A stretch of 39,056 nucleotides of DNA, from assembly GCA_017620455.1 (NCBI GenBank), contig JAFZQK010000057.1:1-39056 (forward strand), given 5' to 3'. Positions within the stretch are counted from its first letter, which is position 1. Each line of letters starts with the position of its first letter. The translations under genes were made by a program, and so were the position numbers. The stretch is from Clostridia bacterium (GTDB lineage Bacteria; Bacillota_A; Clostridia; Christensenellales; Aristaeellaceae). Positions 5,909 through 14,812 of the stretch are shown in pieces. A model generated the notes under the pieces. That model saw only the letters and a program-made list of their open reading frames with translations, was not told where the DNA came from and did no database searches.

Positions 5909-8900
5909 ATGCGTACGCTGCTTCGGAACGGGCTGATCTTCTTCCTGCTGATCCTCGCGCTGCTTCCATTTGCCGTGTTTTCCGCTTCCGCGGAAGGGAC
6001 CGGCCGGGTGGAAGGCACCGTCTGGCTGGACCGGACGCTGGACGGGCTGTTCGTCAACGAACGGGGCATTGAAGACGTCCGGCTGACGCTGCAAAAAAAC
6101 ACCGGCGGCGAAAAGCCCGCCATTGCCGGCAATAAATCCACCAACAAGGACGGGTTTTATTACTTCGACGGCCTGGAGGACGGCGAATACCGCCTGGTGA
6201 TCGAGCTGCCCAAGGACTGCAGCTTCACCATCCACGGCCTGGACAGCCTGGCCCTGCCCGCCCAGGGCCGCTACAGCTACACCGATTATTTTACCGTTTC
6301 CGGCGGGAAGGTGCAGACGGTCAACGTGGGCGCCACCTTCGGCCGCTGCTCCGCCTCCTTTATCGCATTCGAGGATGAAAACCTGAATTCCGGCCGCATG
6401 TCCAGTGAAGCGCTGATCCGCAACGTAGGGGTGGAATTGATCTATCCCTTCGACGGGCGGGAATACGTGATAGCAACCGCCATCACAGACAAGCAGGGCC
6501 AGGCGGTGTTCCTGGAGCTCACCCCCGGCGTCACGTATTTCGTCCGGGCCACCCTGCCCGAAAACCTGGTGATCGGCCCCTTGGGCGAAAAGATCAGCAC
6601 CTATTACAACTGCTTCCATCCCGATGAAGCGGGCGGCGGCTATTCCGATCCCTTCGTCCTGCAGCCCCGGGAATCCATCGGCATGGGCATCGGCCTGGTG
6701 CGCACCGGCTCCCTGACCGGCACCGCCTGGTACGACGAGAACAACAACGGCCTGTGGGACGCCCAGGAGCGGGGCCTCACCGAAGCGGAGATCACCCTCC
6801 GGTCCGACGCCCTGGGCCTGAGCAGAAAAACCCGGCCCGACGCTGCCGGCAACTATTCGTTTACCGGCCTGCAGCCCGGGGATTACAGGATGGAATTCGT
6901 CCTGCCCGAAGGCATGATTTTCACCTATCCCGGCGAAACCCTCCTGTCCGACATCGCCTCCAAGGGCAGCTTCGGCGTATCGGTGATGGTGGATGTCACC
7001 ACCCCCGTTTCCCAGGTGGGCGCCATGCCCGCCTGCACGCTGGAACTGGCCCTCTATGAAGATATGAACCTGAACGGCGCCTGGGACGACGGGGAGCCCG
7101 GCATTCCCGGCGCCTCCGTCACCGCCGGCCAGGCGGGCAAAACGGTGGAAAAGCTGATTTCCGACACGGACGGCATGGTGCGCTTCAACGCCCTGCGGGG
7201 CGGGGACGCCGTGATTTCCGTGTCCCTTCCCGACGGCTTCCTGCTGACGCCGGATGAAAGCGCCCTCTTTGCCTTTACCGGCGCACAGAGCGCTGCCGAC
7301 GCCACCGTGACGCTCAGCAGCGCGGAGGAGCTGCCCCTGCTCTCCGCCGCCGTCACCCAGGCTGCCGCCATCCGCGGCATCCTGTTTGAAGATCCCGTCA
7401 ACCTGGGCCTGTACCAGGAGGATTATCCCCTCCTGTCCGGGTTCACGGTGCAGGCCGTGGATGAAAACGGCGACGTGGCGGCCTCCGCTTCCACGGAGGA
7501 CGGCGCGTATACCCTCTATCCCCTGCTCCCGGGCTTTTATACCGTCCGCTTCCTGCTCAACGACCCGTACGTGGCCGCGCCCTACGCCGCGGACGAAGCC
7601 CAGACCGGCAGCAGCGTCATGACCCAGACCCCCGAATACGGGGAAACCGACCCCATCTTCCTGGACCCCGGCCAGCTGGTGTCCGATGTGAACGGCGCGG
7701 TGTTCCGGGCCGGCACGGTGGACGGCGTCGTGGCCCTGGAGGGGGCCGAAGGCGGCCTCGCCGGCGTTACGGTGACGCTGCTGGATACGGAAGGCCAGAG
7801 CGTGTCCGATTTCTCCTACGGCGTTACCGACGATGCCGGCGCGTTCCTGATCAAAGGCGTGCTGCCCGGCACGTATCAGCTTTCCTACGCCCTGCCCGAA
7901 AACGGGGCGTTCACCCAGCCCATGACCGAGGAAATGACTTACCTGAGCGACTCTATCACCGCCGAAAGCGGGTCCGAGATCCACATGCCGGAGCTGCGGG
8001 GCGTATATACGTGCGAATTGTCCGGTCCCGTCGTATCCGACGTGGAGGAGCCGGTCGCCGTCCGCCTGACGCTCACCTCCCAGGCCACGGGCGAAACGCT
8101 CAAACAGGAGGTGCACGGCGGAGAAAGCTATCGCTTTACGCACCTGCGGCCCGGGGCGTACACCGTGCAGGCGGAGCTGCCGGAAGGCATGGTGTTCGGC
8201 GAAAGCGCGGACGGGCTGTTTTCCATGATCGCCGACCGCACCGCCGAAATGGACCTGGATTTCCCCATGGGCGAAAACCGCCTGAACGCCGGGCTGCGCG
8301 CCTCCGTTCCGGTGGATCTGCGCGGCGTAGTTTATCTGGACGCCGACAGCTCCGCCACCCTGGACGACGACGAATCCGGCGCGGAGGGCCGCACGCTGTA
8401 TCTGAACGGCCACGGTCTTTCCTTCACCCAGACCACCGACGGCGAAGGCCGCTTCGTCTTTGAGCAGCTGCCCCCCGGCGAATACGCCTTGTCCGTACCG
8501 CTGGACGATAACGAGATCCTGGTGGGCGTCTCCCGTCAGGCGGATCAGTCCTGGGCCCTGGCCGTGCAGGCGGAAGCTGGGACGAATCTGGAGATCCCCC
8601 TGCTGCAGTACGCAAGGGTGGAGGGCGCCGTATGGAACATGGACGGCAGCCTCGCTCAGGTAGGCGGCATATCCGTGGTGCTGTCCGACGGCAGCGGCGC
8701 GAAGATAGACGTTCAGGAAACGGATGAAAACGGCGCTTTCGCCTTTGACGGCCTGCTGCCCGGCGGCTATTCCCTTTCCGCCAGGCTGCCGGAAGGATAT
8801 CTTTTCGCCCGCAGCCAGGACGCCGTCGCCCGGGCCAGCTTCATTCAAAGCCAGCCCGACGGGTCCAGCGTATCCCTGCCCTTTGACGTCGCCATGGGCG

Positions 8901-9358
8901 ACACCGTCACCGGCATGGATATCGGCATGGGCGCCATGGGCCAGCTGGGCGACCGGGCCTGGCTGGATACCAACGGGAACGGCCTGCAGGATCTGGGCGA
9001 GCCAGACATGCCCGGCATCGTGATCGAGCTGTATCAGCACGGCAAATTCGCCGCCTCCGCCGTTACCGACGTTTACGGACGTTACCTGTTCACCGATCTG
9101 TATCCCGGCGAATACGAAATGCGCGTCACCATGCACAAGGAGCTCAAGCCCACCGTGCAGAACGCGGACTTCCCCCTGCTCAACAGCGTGATGCCCCAGC
9201 AATCCGGCGATACCGTCACCGTGCAGGGCATCGTGGTGCCCAGCGGCAGCCATAACCTGCACTGCGATCTGGGCTTCCAGCTGGTGAAGAAAGGCGTCTA
9301 TCCCGCCGCCATGGATACCATCCCCGTGAAAGACTGGCGGCCGTACAGCGAACGCTAA
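5909..9358 (+). CDS. Large secreted protein of about ten SdrD B-like (Cna-B type) domains
   Basis: This 1149-residue exported protein has a signal peptide (MRTLLRNGLIFFLLILALLP, probable cleavage after SASA near residue 30). The rest is a string of about ten beta-sandwich repeats of the SdrD B/carboxypeptidase-regulatory-like type. Each opens like GTAWYDENNNGLWDAQERG or DRAWLDTNGNGLQDLGEP (acidic Ca-binding-type loops) and closes with G-x-Y/F-x-F-x-x-L-x-P-G-x-Y. Several repeats, such as those starting GVVALEG and GAVWNMDG, have lost the acidic loop. The C-terminus ends WRPYSER with no LPXTG, no hydrophobic anchor and no wall-binding module, so it is predicted to be released or held by a partner. 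GGAGG (5896-5900) fixes ATG 5909. The comEA-like gene follows after 17 bases. Confidence 0.9.
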   Translation: MRTLLRNGLIFFLLILALLPFAVFSASAEGTGRVEGTVWLDRTLDGLFVNERGIEDVRLTLQKNTGGEKPAIAGNKSTNKDGFYYFDGLEDGEYRLVIELPKDCSFTIHGLDSLALPAQGRYSYTDYFTVSGGKVQTVNVGATFGRCSASFIAFEDENLNSGRMSSEALIRNVGVELIYPFDGREYVIATAITDKQGQAVFLELTPGVTYFVRATLPENLVIGPLGEKISTYYNCFHPDEAGGGYSDPFVLQPRESIGMGIGLVRTGSLTGTAWYDENNNGLWDAQERGLTEAEITLRSDALGLSRKTRPDAAGNYSFTGLQPGDYRMEFVLPEGMIFTYPGETLLSDIASKGSFGVSVMVDVTTPVSQVGAMPACTLELALYEDMNLNGAWDDGEPGIPGASVTAGQAGKTVEKLISDTDGMVRFNALRGGDAVISVSLPDGFLLTPDESALFAFTGAQSAADATVTLSSAEELPLLSAAVTQAAAIRGILFEDPVNLGLYQEDYPLLSGFTVQAVDENGDVAASASTEDGAYTLYPLLPGFYTVRFLLNDPYVAAPYAADEAQTGSSVMTQTPEYGETDPIFLDPGQLVSDVNGAVFRAGTVDGVVALEGAEGGLAGVTVTLLDTEGQSVSDFSYGVTDDAGAFLIKGVLPGTYQLSYALPENGAFTQPMTEEMTYLSDSITAESGSEIHMPELRGVYTCELSGPVVSDVEEPVAVRLTLTSQATGETLKQEVHGGESYRFTHLRPGAYTVQAELPEGMVFGESADGLFSMIADRTAEMDLDFPMGENRLNAGLRASVPVDLRGVVYLDADSSATLDDDESGAEGRTLYLNGHGLSFTQTTDGEGRFVFEQLPPGEYALSVPLDDNEILVGVSRQADQSWALAVQAEAGTNLEIPLLQYARVEGAVWNMDGSLAQVGGISVVLSDGSGAKIDVQETDENGAFAFDGLLPGGYSLSARLPEGYLFARSQDAVARASFIQSQPDGSSVSLPFDVAMGDTVTGMDIGMGAMGQLGDRAWLDTNGNGLQDLGEPDMPGIVIELYQHGKFAASAVTDVYGRYLFTDLYPGEYEMRVTMHKELKPTVQNADFPLLNSVMPQQSGDTVTVQGIVVPSGSHNLHCDLGFQLVKKGVYPAAMDTIPVKDWRPYSER

Positions 9359-9375
9359 AGGAAAATGCAGCGGCA

Positions 9376-9777
9376 ATGGCACCTGAACCGATAAAACCGG
9401 AAAAGCAGCAGGCGCGCTCCCTGTGGGGAACACGCCTGCTTTTGCTGCTCTGCGCGGTTTTCCTGGGCGCGGCGGCCGGGTATGCCGGGGTCGAATATCT
9501 CATTTCCCTCCGCAGGCCCGTTTCCGTCCTTTCCGCGGCGCCTGTCCGGGCACTGCCGCTGGCCCCGGAAGAATCGCCCCGGATGAACGTGAACGAAGCC
9601 GGCGTCCAGGAATTGCAGCAGGCCCGGGGCATCGGCCCCGCCCTGGCCCAGGCCATCGTGGATTACCGGGAAAAAGCGGGCGGCTTCTACTACCTGGAAG
9701 AGCTCATGGACGTGAGCGGCATCGGAGACGAGCGGTTCGCCTCCCTCAGGGAACTGTTTTCCTGTCCGGAGGAATGA
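9376..9777 (+). CDS. ComEA-like membrane-anchored helix-hairpin-helix protein
   Basis: The 133-residue protein has a short basic N-terminus, one membrane helix (about 18-45), a proline-rich linker and a C-terminal double helix-hairpin-helix (about 70-130) with the motifs ARGIGPALAQAI and VSGIGDERFASL. This is the DNA-binding part of ComEA, which captures double-stranded DNA at the cell surface during transformation. The SLBB-like oligomerisation domain usual in Gram-positive ComEA is missing; only about 25 residues separate membrane and HhH. It lies 17 bases after the SdrD B-repeat gene with only a weak ribosome site (AAAGGA). Its 3' end overlaps the end of the convergent noc/parB gene by 32 bp. 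comEC and comF lie just downstream on the other strand. Confidence 0.82.
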   Translation: MAPEPIKPEKQQARSLWGTRLLLLLCAVFLGAAAGYAGVEYLISLRRPVSVLSAAPVRALPLAPEESPRMNVNEAGVQELQQARGIGPALAQAIVDYREKAGGFYYLEELMDVSGIGDERFASLRELFSCPEE

Positions 9778-10579
9778 GGCTTTTTCTGATCCTGATTTTC
9801 ATTTCGGTCCATTCCCCGTCCTCCCGGATCTCCAGGGCGGCGTCCATCCCGGTGTCCTGCATCTGCCTGACCACATTTTTTACGGCGTTCACATAGAGCC
9901 GCGGATCCCTTGCCAGGGAGATCACCTTCCTTTCGGGCGGCGGCACGGGAAGCCTTTTCTGCATCCGCATGACCAGCGCTTCCGTTTCCCGGACGGTCAG
10001 ATGCTGCTGCGCCGCCTGCCGCGCGGCCCGTTCCCGGGCCGGCCCGTCCGGCAGGGAGAGCAGGGCCCGCGCGTGGCGTTCGCTTAATCCCTCTTCAAAC
10101 AAATACCGGCGGATCTCCGGAGACAGGCGCAGCAGCCGCAGCTTATTGGCCACGCCGGAGGGGCTCCTGCCGATGCGCCGGGCCAGGGCGTCCTGGGTCA
10201 TTCCCCTTTTGATCAGATCGGCGTAGGCCTCCGCCTCTTCAAAATAATGCAGGTTTTCCCTCTGCAGGTTTTCGATCAGCGCCATCTCGGCGCTTTCTTT
10301 GTCTGTGGCGGGCAGGATGAAGGCGTCGATGCGGGCGCAGCCCAGGATCTGGCAGGCCCGGTAGCGCCTTTCCCCCATGATGATCTCGTATCCGCCGTCC
10401 GTCTCCCGCACGGTGATGGGCTGCAGCAGCCCGTGCTGCCGGATGGAGGACGCCAGCTCCAGCAGCGCCATTTCCCCGAATTCCTTCCGGGGCTGGCCGG
10501 GATTGGGCCGGATCCTGTCCATCTCCAGCGAGCAAACCGCCCGCCCCGGCGTTTCCTGCGTATCCTTCAGTACGCTCAT
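9746..10579 (-). CDS. noc: ParB/Noc family nucleoid protein
   Basis: This 277-residue chromosome-organising protein has a ParB N-terminal CTPase domain (about 17-110), with the GERRYRA box and the ALIENLQRENLHYFEEAEAY segment, then a central helix-turn-helix (TQDALARRIGRSPSGVANKLRLL). Noc binds DNA near the nucleoid and stops division over it; ParB proper binds parS for segregation. The gene directly follows rsmG, the classic position of noc, and no parA is adjacent, so Noc is preferred, but the specificity helix cannot settle it here. AGGAGG precedes the ATG. A terminator separates it from rsmG, yet no clear promoter was found in the GC-rich 10580-10695 stretch. Its 3' end overlaps the comEA-like gene. 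Confidence 0.87.
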   Translation of the reverse strand: MSVLKDTQETPGRAVCSLEMDRIRPNPGQPRKEFGEMALLELASSIRQHGLLQPITVRETDGGYEIIMGERRYRACQILGCARIDAFILPATDKESAEMALIENLQRENLHYFEEAEAYADLIKRGMTQDALARRIGRSPSGVANKLRLLRLSPEIRRYLFEEGLSERHARALLSLPDGPARERAARQAAQQHLTVRETEALVMRMQKRLPVPPPERKVISLARDPRLYVNAVKNVVRQMQDTGMDAALEIREDGEWTEMKIRIRKSLIPPDRKTVP

Positions 10580-10698
10580 TTCTCTTCCTCCTTGGCATTT
10601 CCGTTCATCCTGTGAACGAGCGCGGCCCGTCTCCCCTTGCGCCCTCCCCCAGGCACGCAGGCAGGCGCGCCGCGCTCTTGCCCTTCATTTCTGCGCAG

Positions 10699-10743
10699 AA
10701 AAAGAAACCTCCTGCCGCGTTCCTCTGCGCGTCAGGAGGTTTC
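10699..10743 (-). terminator. Terminator after rsmG
   Basis: An 11-bp stem (10704-10714 with 10733-10743) extends by four more pairs across one mismatch and is followed on the minus strand by a T5 tract. It would end the walJ-to-rsmG transcript before noc/parB. Confidence 0.82.
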
Positions 10744-10780
10744 ATAAGCCGTGATTCGCGGCTTTTTTCCCGTTTCGCTG

Positions 10781-11497
10781 TCATGTTTTCATTTTTTTCA
10801 GCGGACGCTTGGCGGGGATGCCGTTTTTCCGCGGATACTGGGGAACGGTTTTTTCCCATTTCCGGATCACCGCCAGGGTATGCCGCGTATCATCCGGGCC
10901 CACATCGGCGATCCTTTCTATTCTGCCCCCCAGGAGGTTGGCCGCCGCTTCCCCGTCCTCCGTCTCTTCCCGGACGCCCGGGCCCTTCCAGCAGACCGCC
11001 GCGCCGCCCACCTTCACGAAGGGCAGCAGATATTCGCACAGCAGGTTCAGCGGCGCCACCGCCCGGGCCGTCGCCCGGTCGAACTGCTCCCGATACCGCC
11101 CGTCCTGGCCTGCCATTTCCGCCCGGGCATGAAGGATCTCCACGTTTTCAAGGCCCAGCGCGTCCTTCACCGCCGTCAGAAACCCGCATCGCTTCCCCTG
11201 GGCCTCCAGCAGCGTCAGCTTCAGATCCGGCCTGGCGATGGCCAGCGGCAGCCCGGGAAAGCCCGCGCCGCTGCCTACGTCGATGATCCGGGCGCCCTGG
11301 GGAAACAGCTCCTTTTCCCCCAGCGGCAGCAGGGAATCCAGAAAATGCCGCCGCACCGTATCCTGCTCCGATACGTTGGTCAGGTCCATCCTGGCGTTCC
11401 ATTCCAGCAGCATGTCCCGGTACCGGCCCATCAGGGCCAGCCTATCCTGCGCGAAACGGATCCCCGCCGCATCCAGCGCCTGCCGCAGCTCCTCCAT
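10781..11497 (-). CDS. rsmG: 16S rRNA (guanine527-N7)-methyltransferase RsmG (GidB)
   Basis: This 238-residue enzyme transfers a methyl group from SAM to G527 of 16S rRNA. The SAM-binding motif reads IIDVGSGAGFPGLPLAI (about 70-86), preceded by LTNVSEQDTVRRHFLDSL, which is typical of the family, and followed by the ARAVAPLNLLCEYLLP segment. The C-terminus carries a lysine-rich tail (KNGIPAKRPLKKMKT) also typical of GidB. It starts one base after the holA stop codon, so it is the last gene of the walJ-to-rsmG operon and is followed by a strong terminator. Confidence 0.95.
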   Translation of the reverse strand: MEELRQALDAAGIRFAQDRLALMGRYRDMLLEWNARMDLTNVSEQDTVRRHFLDSLLPLGEKELFPQGARIIDVGSGAGFPGLPLAIARPDLKLTLLEAQGKRCGFLTAVKDALGLENVEILHARAEMAGQDGRYREQFDRATARAVAPLNLLCEYLLPFVKVGGAAVCWKGPGVREETEDGEAAANLLGGRIERIADVGPDDTRHTLAVIRKWEKTVPQYPRKNGIPAKRPLKKMKT

Positions 11498-11498
11498 G

Positions 11499-12527
11499 TC
11501 AGTTTCCTTTCCCGATGGCCAGGATTCGCAGCATCACCGTCTCCAGCGATCCCGCCTCCGCCATCTGTCCGCTTTTTACCCGGTATTCCGTATCCAGGCA
11601 CCACTGCGCCATGTCCCCCAGCTGTTGCAGGGTATAGGCCCGGGCCGTATCCAGATTCCGGCGCACCGCAAAAGAAGGGATGCCCGTTTTGGCGGCGATC
11701 TGGCCCTGCTGCATCCCGGCGGCGGCCATGGCCTTGACGGACCTAAGAAGCCGGCACTGCCGCCCCAGCTGGGACAGGAGCATCAGCCTGTCCTCCCCGT
11801 CCCGGAGCAGGGCGGAAAGCATGTTCATCGCTTTCGTCCCCTGGCCGCTCAGCAGCGCGTCCGTCATATCGTAGATCCGGTACTCGGTGGATTTTACGCA
11901 AATATCGCCGATATCCTTTTCCGTGATCTCCTCCCGGTCCCCCGCACAGGCGCACAGCTTGCCCAGCTCCTGGTACAAAAGCGTCAGGTTCCGCCCGGCG
12001 GAAAACCACAGCCGCTGGCACGCGTTCAGGCTGATTTTTTTCCCTTCCTTTTTCAGCGTCGACGCGATCCACTGGGCCAGCTCCCTGTCCTCCAGGGGAT
12101 CGAAAGACACCGGAACGGCCTTCTTTTTCAGCACCTGATACAGCTTTTTCCGTCCGTCGGCCTTTCCCCGCAGGAAAAACACCATACACACCGTGTCCGG
12201 CAGCCGGTCCAGATACTCATCCAGCCGCTTCACCGCGTCGTCCTCGTCGTAATCCTTGGCTTTGCCGGTGAGCAGCATGGCGCTGTCCCGGATCTCCAGG
12301 AAACGCCTGTTGCTCATGAAGGGCAGCGTTTCCGCCGCGGCGATCAGTTCGTCCGGCGCCGGGTCCGTCAGGCGGGTGTCGTTCATGGCCGCAAAATCGC
12401 CCCCCGCGACCTTATGCCGCAGGGTCCGGAGGGCGGTTTCCTTGATGAACTCCTCTTCCCCCTCGAACAGATAGCACCGGGCGATCTCGCCTTTTTTGAT
12501 GGCGGCGAACAGTTCCGAATGGTTCAT
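11499..12527 (-). CDS. holA: DNA polymerase III delta subunit HolA
   Basis: The 342-residue clamp-loader delta subunit opens the beta clamp for loading onto DNA. The N-terminal ATPase-like domain without Walker motifs is recognisable from YLFEGEEEFIKETALRTL and ETLPFMSNRRFLEIRD. The helical collar domain (about 215-340) has LLRDGEDRLMLLSQLGRQCRLL. Length fits the family. Its ATG overlaps the comEC stop (12524-12527, ATGA), and GAGGAG just before it serves as the ribosome site. The comEC-holA order is common in Firmicutes. Confidence 0.92.
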   Translation of the reverse strand: MNHSELFAAIKKGEIARCYLFEGEEEFIKETALRTLRHKVAGGDFAAMNDTRLTDPAPDELIAAAETLPFMSNRRFLEIRDSAMLLTGKAKDYDEDDAVKRLDEYLDRLPDTVCMVFFLRGKADGRKKLYQVLKKKAVPVSFDPLEDRELAQWIASTLKKEGKKISLNACQRLWFSAGRNLTLLYQELGKLCACAGDREEITEKDIGDICVKSTEYRIYDMTDALLSGQGTKAMNMLSALLRDGEDRLMLLSQLGRQCRLLRSVKAMAAAGMQQGQIAAKTGIPSFAVRRNLDTARAYTLQQLGDMAQWCLDTEYRVKSGQMAEAGSLETVMLRILAIGKGN

Positions 12528-14812
12528 TGCATCTCCTCAAGAAACGTCGTGATCTGCGCATTTCCCTTCCGGCAGCGGACGAGGACCGCCCCGGCTTTTC
12601 CCGTGATGAACGTTTTTGCCCCCGCGGCGCGCAGCCTTTCCAACGTATCGGGATGGGGCAGCCTAACGTCCCTGCCGCTGGCGGAAACCACGGCGATCTG
12701 CGGCTTCACAGTCTCCAGGAAGCCGGAAAGGGTGCTGCTTTTGCTGCCGTGATGGGACACCTTCAGGATGTCCGCGCCCCGGGCGGCGTACCCCTCGTAC
12801 TCTCCCGGCACGTCGCTGCAGTACAGTAGATTTACCCCGTCCAGATCCCACAGCATGGCCATGGAATACCGGTTGGCGTCCTGCCCGGGGCGCACCCGGC
12901 CATGCTCGGGCCACAGCACGGTCATTTCCGTCCGCCCGGTGCGTATCATATCCCCGGCGGCCAAATGCTCGATGGGCACGCCCGTTTTTCGCAGCTCCTC
13001 CAGCAGCGAAAGGGCTTGTTCGTCCGCTTCCTGCTCTTCCGCGCCCTCCGGCAGATACACCGTGCCGATGGGCACCCGCAGGTCCATCAGCTGCCTCAAT
13101 CCGCCGCAGTGATCCATGTGCAGGTGGGTCAGGATCAGCCTGTCCGCCTTCCTGCCTTCCGCCAGCAGAAAGGCTGCCGTGTCTCCGCCGTGATCCCCGG
13201 CGTCGATCACCGCCGTCTCCCGCCCGTCCAGGATCAGGGCGCTGTCCGCCTGGCCCATGGAGAGCTGCACATACCGCACGTCCCGGCATACCGTAAGCCG
13301 CCAGACGCCCAGCGCCGCGCACAGGATCAGCGCCGCCGCAGCCGCTTTCCGCCGTCCCGGCCATACGGTATAGCGGGTGGCCAGCACCGCGGCGCATACC
13401 AGGGCGATCACGCAGTACCAGGGCAGGGCCGGCACGTTCACCGTGGCGAAGGGCAGATTGCCCGCCGCTTTCACCGCCTCCGTGATCCAGGCGGAGGCCG
13501 CTCCCAGCGGCGCGCCCAGCCACTGGCCCGCCTGCAGCCACACGCAGCCCACGGCGAACACCGCCAGATACGCGGGGATCAGCACGCCGAACAGCGCGCA
13601 CACCAGCGGGTTGATGAAAAGCCCGATCAGGGACAGCCGGTGAAAGATCTGCGCCGTGGGAAGCGCCGCGCCCAGGGTGGCCGCCAGGCTGACGCCGGCG
13701 TATTCCCGCAGCGCACGCGGCCACTTTCTCTCCATCCAGGGCATCATCAGGATGATCCCCAGCACCGCGCAGAAGGACAGCTGGAATCCCGCCGAAAACA
13801 AATCCAGCGGGCGGAAAAGCAGGATCAGCAGAAACGCGGCGGACAGGGCGGTGAGCCTGTCCCCCGCCCGACGGACCAGCCGCCGGACGCCGCCGATCAG
13901 AAGCAGGACAGATGCCCGCATCACCGGCGCGGGAAAGCCCAGCACCGCGCTGTAGAGCATCAGGAACCCCGCCAGCACCCCGAACCGCGCCCTGGGCGAA
14001 AGAGGCCGGCGCAGGGGCAGCATAAGCACCGCCGCCAGCAGCGCCACGTGCAGCCCGGATACCGTCAGGATATGGGCGGCGCCCGCGTCGGTAAAGCCCC
14101 GCACCGTCTCCCGGGGCAGATCGCTCTTCTCCCCGATGAGCAGCGTTTTGGGCAGATCGCTCCCCGCGCCAAACACCGCCTCCAGCCGCCGGATGACCGC
14201 CTGCCGCGCCTGGTAAAGCAGCGACGCCGCGCCGCGGCCCGGGTGCCCGGTCACCTTCAGATCGCCGTACCCGGAAACCCCCGCCGCCGCGCCGCGCTGC
14301 ATCAGGAACATCCTGAAATCAAAGCCGTAAGGATTTTCCTGCCCCCGGGGATGATACAGCGTGCCTTCAAAGCACACCTGGTCCCCCTCCCGGGGCAGCG
14401 CGTCCGTTTCCTCCTTGGGCCGGTGCGTCCAGTATACCTTCGCAAGCCGCTTTTCGCCCTCCGGCCCGGACAGCGTTACGCCGGTCAGATACCCCGCCAC
14501 CGTGCCGTCTTCCCGCAGGGCCATGTCCGCCGTCAGAACGCCCGTCACGGTATATTTGCCCTCCGGGGGCAATGCCGGGTGCAACGCCGCACCGGACGCA
14601 AGCACCCCCAGGCACAGCATCGCTCCCATCACGCCCGCGATCCGCTTTCGCCCGATCCGGGGCAGCAGCGCCGCGATGATCAGGCATGCCGCCAGCCCCG
14701 CGGCGTATACCGCCGGATGCCAGGGCAGACGCGCGCCCGCTCCGATCCCGGCCCCGTATGCCGCCGCCAGAGCGGCCAGGGGCCTTTGGTGATGAAACGG
14801 ACGCGCTTTCAC
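12524..14812 (-). CDS. comEC: ComEC/Rec2 family DNA-uptake channel
   Basis: This 762-residue polytopic membrane protein moves single-stranded DNA into the cytoplasm during transformation. The N-terminal DUF4131/OB-like region spans about 30-190. The Competence domain (about 215-490) has many membrane helices and the signature GFTDAGAAHILTVSGLHV. The C-terminal metallo-beta-lactamase domain spans about 510-760, with THLHMDHCGG (His563, His565, Asp567, His568) and SHHGSKSS. All metal ligands expected for the nuclease-like domain appear intact. The start is GTG (14810-14812), overlapping the stop of the MBL gene by four bases (GTGA). Together with the nearby ComEA-like and ComF proteins it supports, but does not prove, natural competence. 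Confidence 0.95.
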   Translation of the reverse strand: MKARPFHHQRPLAALAAAYGAGIGAGARLPWHPAVYAAGLAACLIIAALLPRIGRKRIAGVMGAMLCLGVLASGAALHPALPPEGKYTVTGVLTADMALREDGTVAGYLTGVTLSGPEGEKRLAKVYWTHRPKEETDALPREGDQVCFEGTLYHPRGQENPYGFDFRMFLMQRGAAAGVSGYGDLKVTGHPGRGAASLLYQARQAVIRRLEAVFGAGSDLPKTLLIGEKSDLPRETVRGFTDAGAAHILTVSGLHVALLAAVLMLPLRRPLSPRARFGVLAGFLMLYSAVLGFPAPVMRASVLLLIGGVRRLVRRAGDRLTALSAAFLLILLFRPLDLFSAGFQLSFCAVLGIILMMPWMERKWPRALREYAGVSLAATLGAALPTAQIFHRLSLIGLFINPLVCALFGVLIPAYLAVFAVGCVWLQAGQWLGAPLGAASAWITEAVKAAGNLPFATVNVPALPWYCVIALVCAAVLATRYTVWPGRRKAAAAALILCAALGVWRLTVCRDVRYVQLSMGQADSALILDGRETAVIDAGDHGGDTAAFLLAEGRKADRLILTHLHMDHCGGLRQLMDLRVPIGTVYLPEGAEEQEADEQALSLLEELRKTGVPIEHLAAGDMIRTGRTEMTVLWPEHGRVRPGQDANRYSMAMLWDLDGVNLLYCSDVPGEYEGYAARGADILKVSHHGSKSSTLSGFLETVKPQIAVVSASGRDVRLPHPDTLERLRAAGAKTFITGKAGAVLVRCRKGNAQITTFLEEMQ

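Noticed and set aside
5867..9433. A 1188-codon open frame on the minus strand over the SdrD B-repeat gene
   Set aside because: It is a by-product of GC-rich codon use in the real gene. Its translation is low-complexity Gly/His/Gln-rich, while the plus strand has a promoter, ribosome site, signal peptide and repeated domains.
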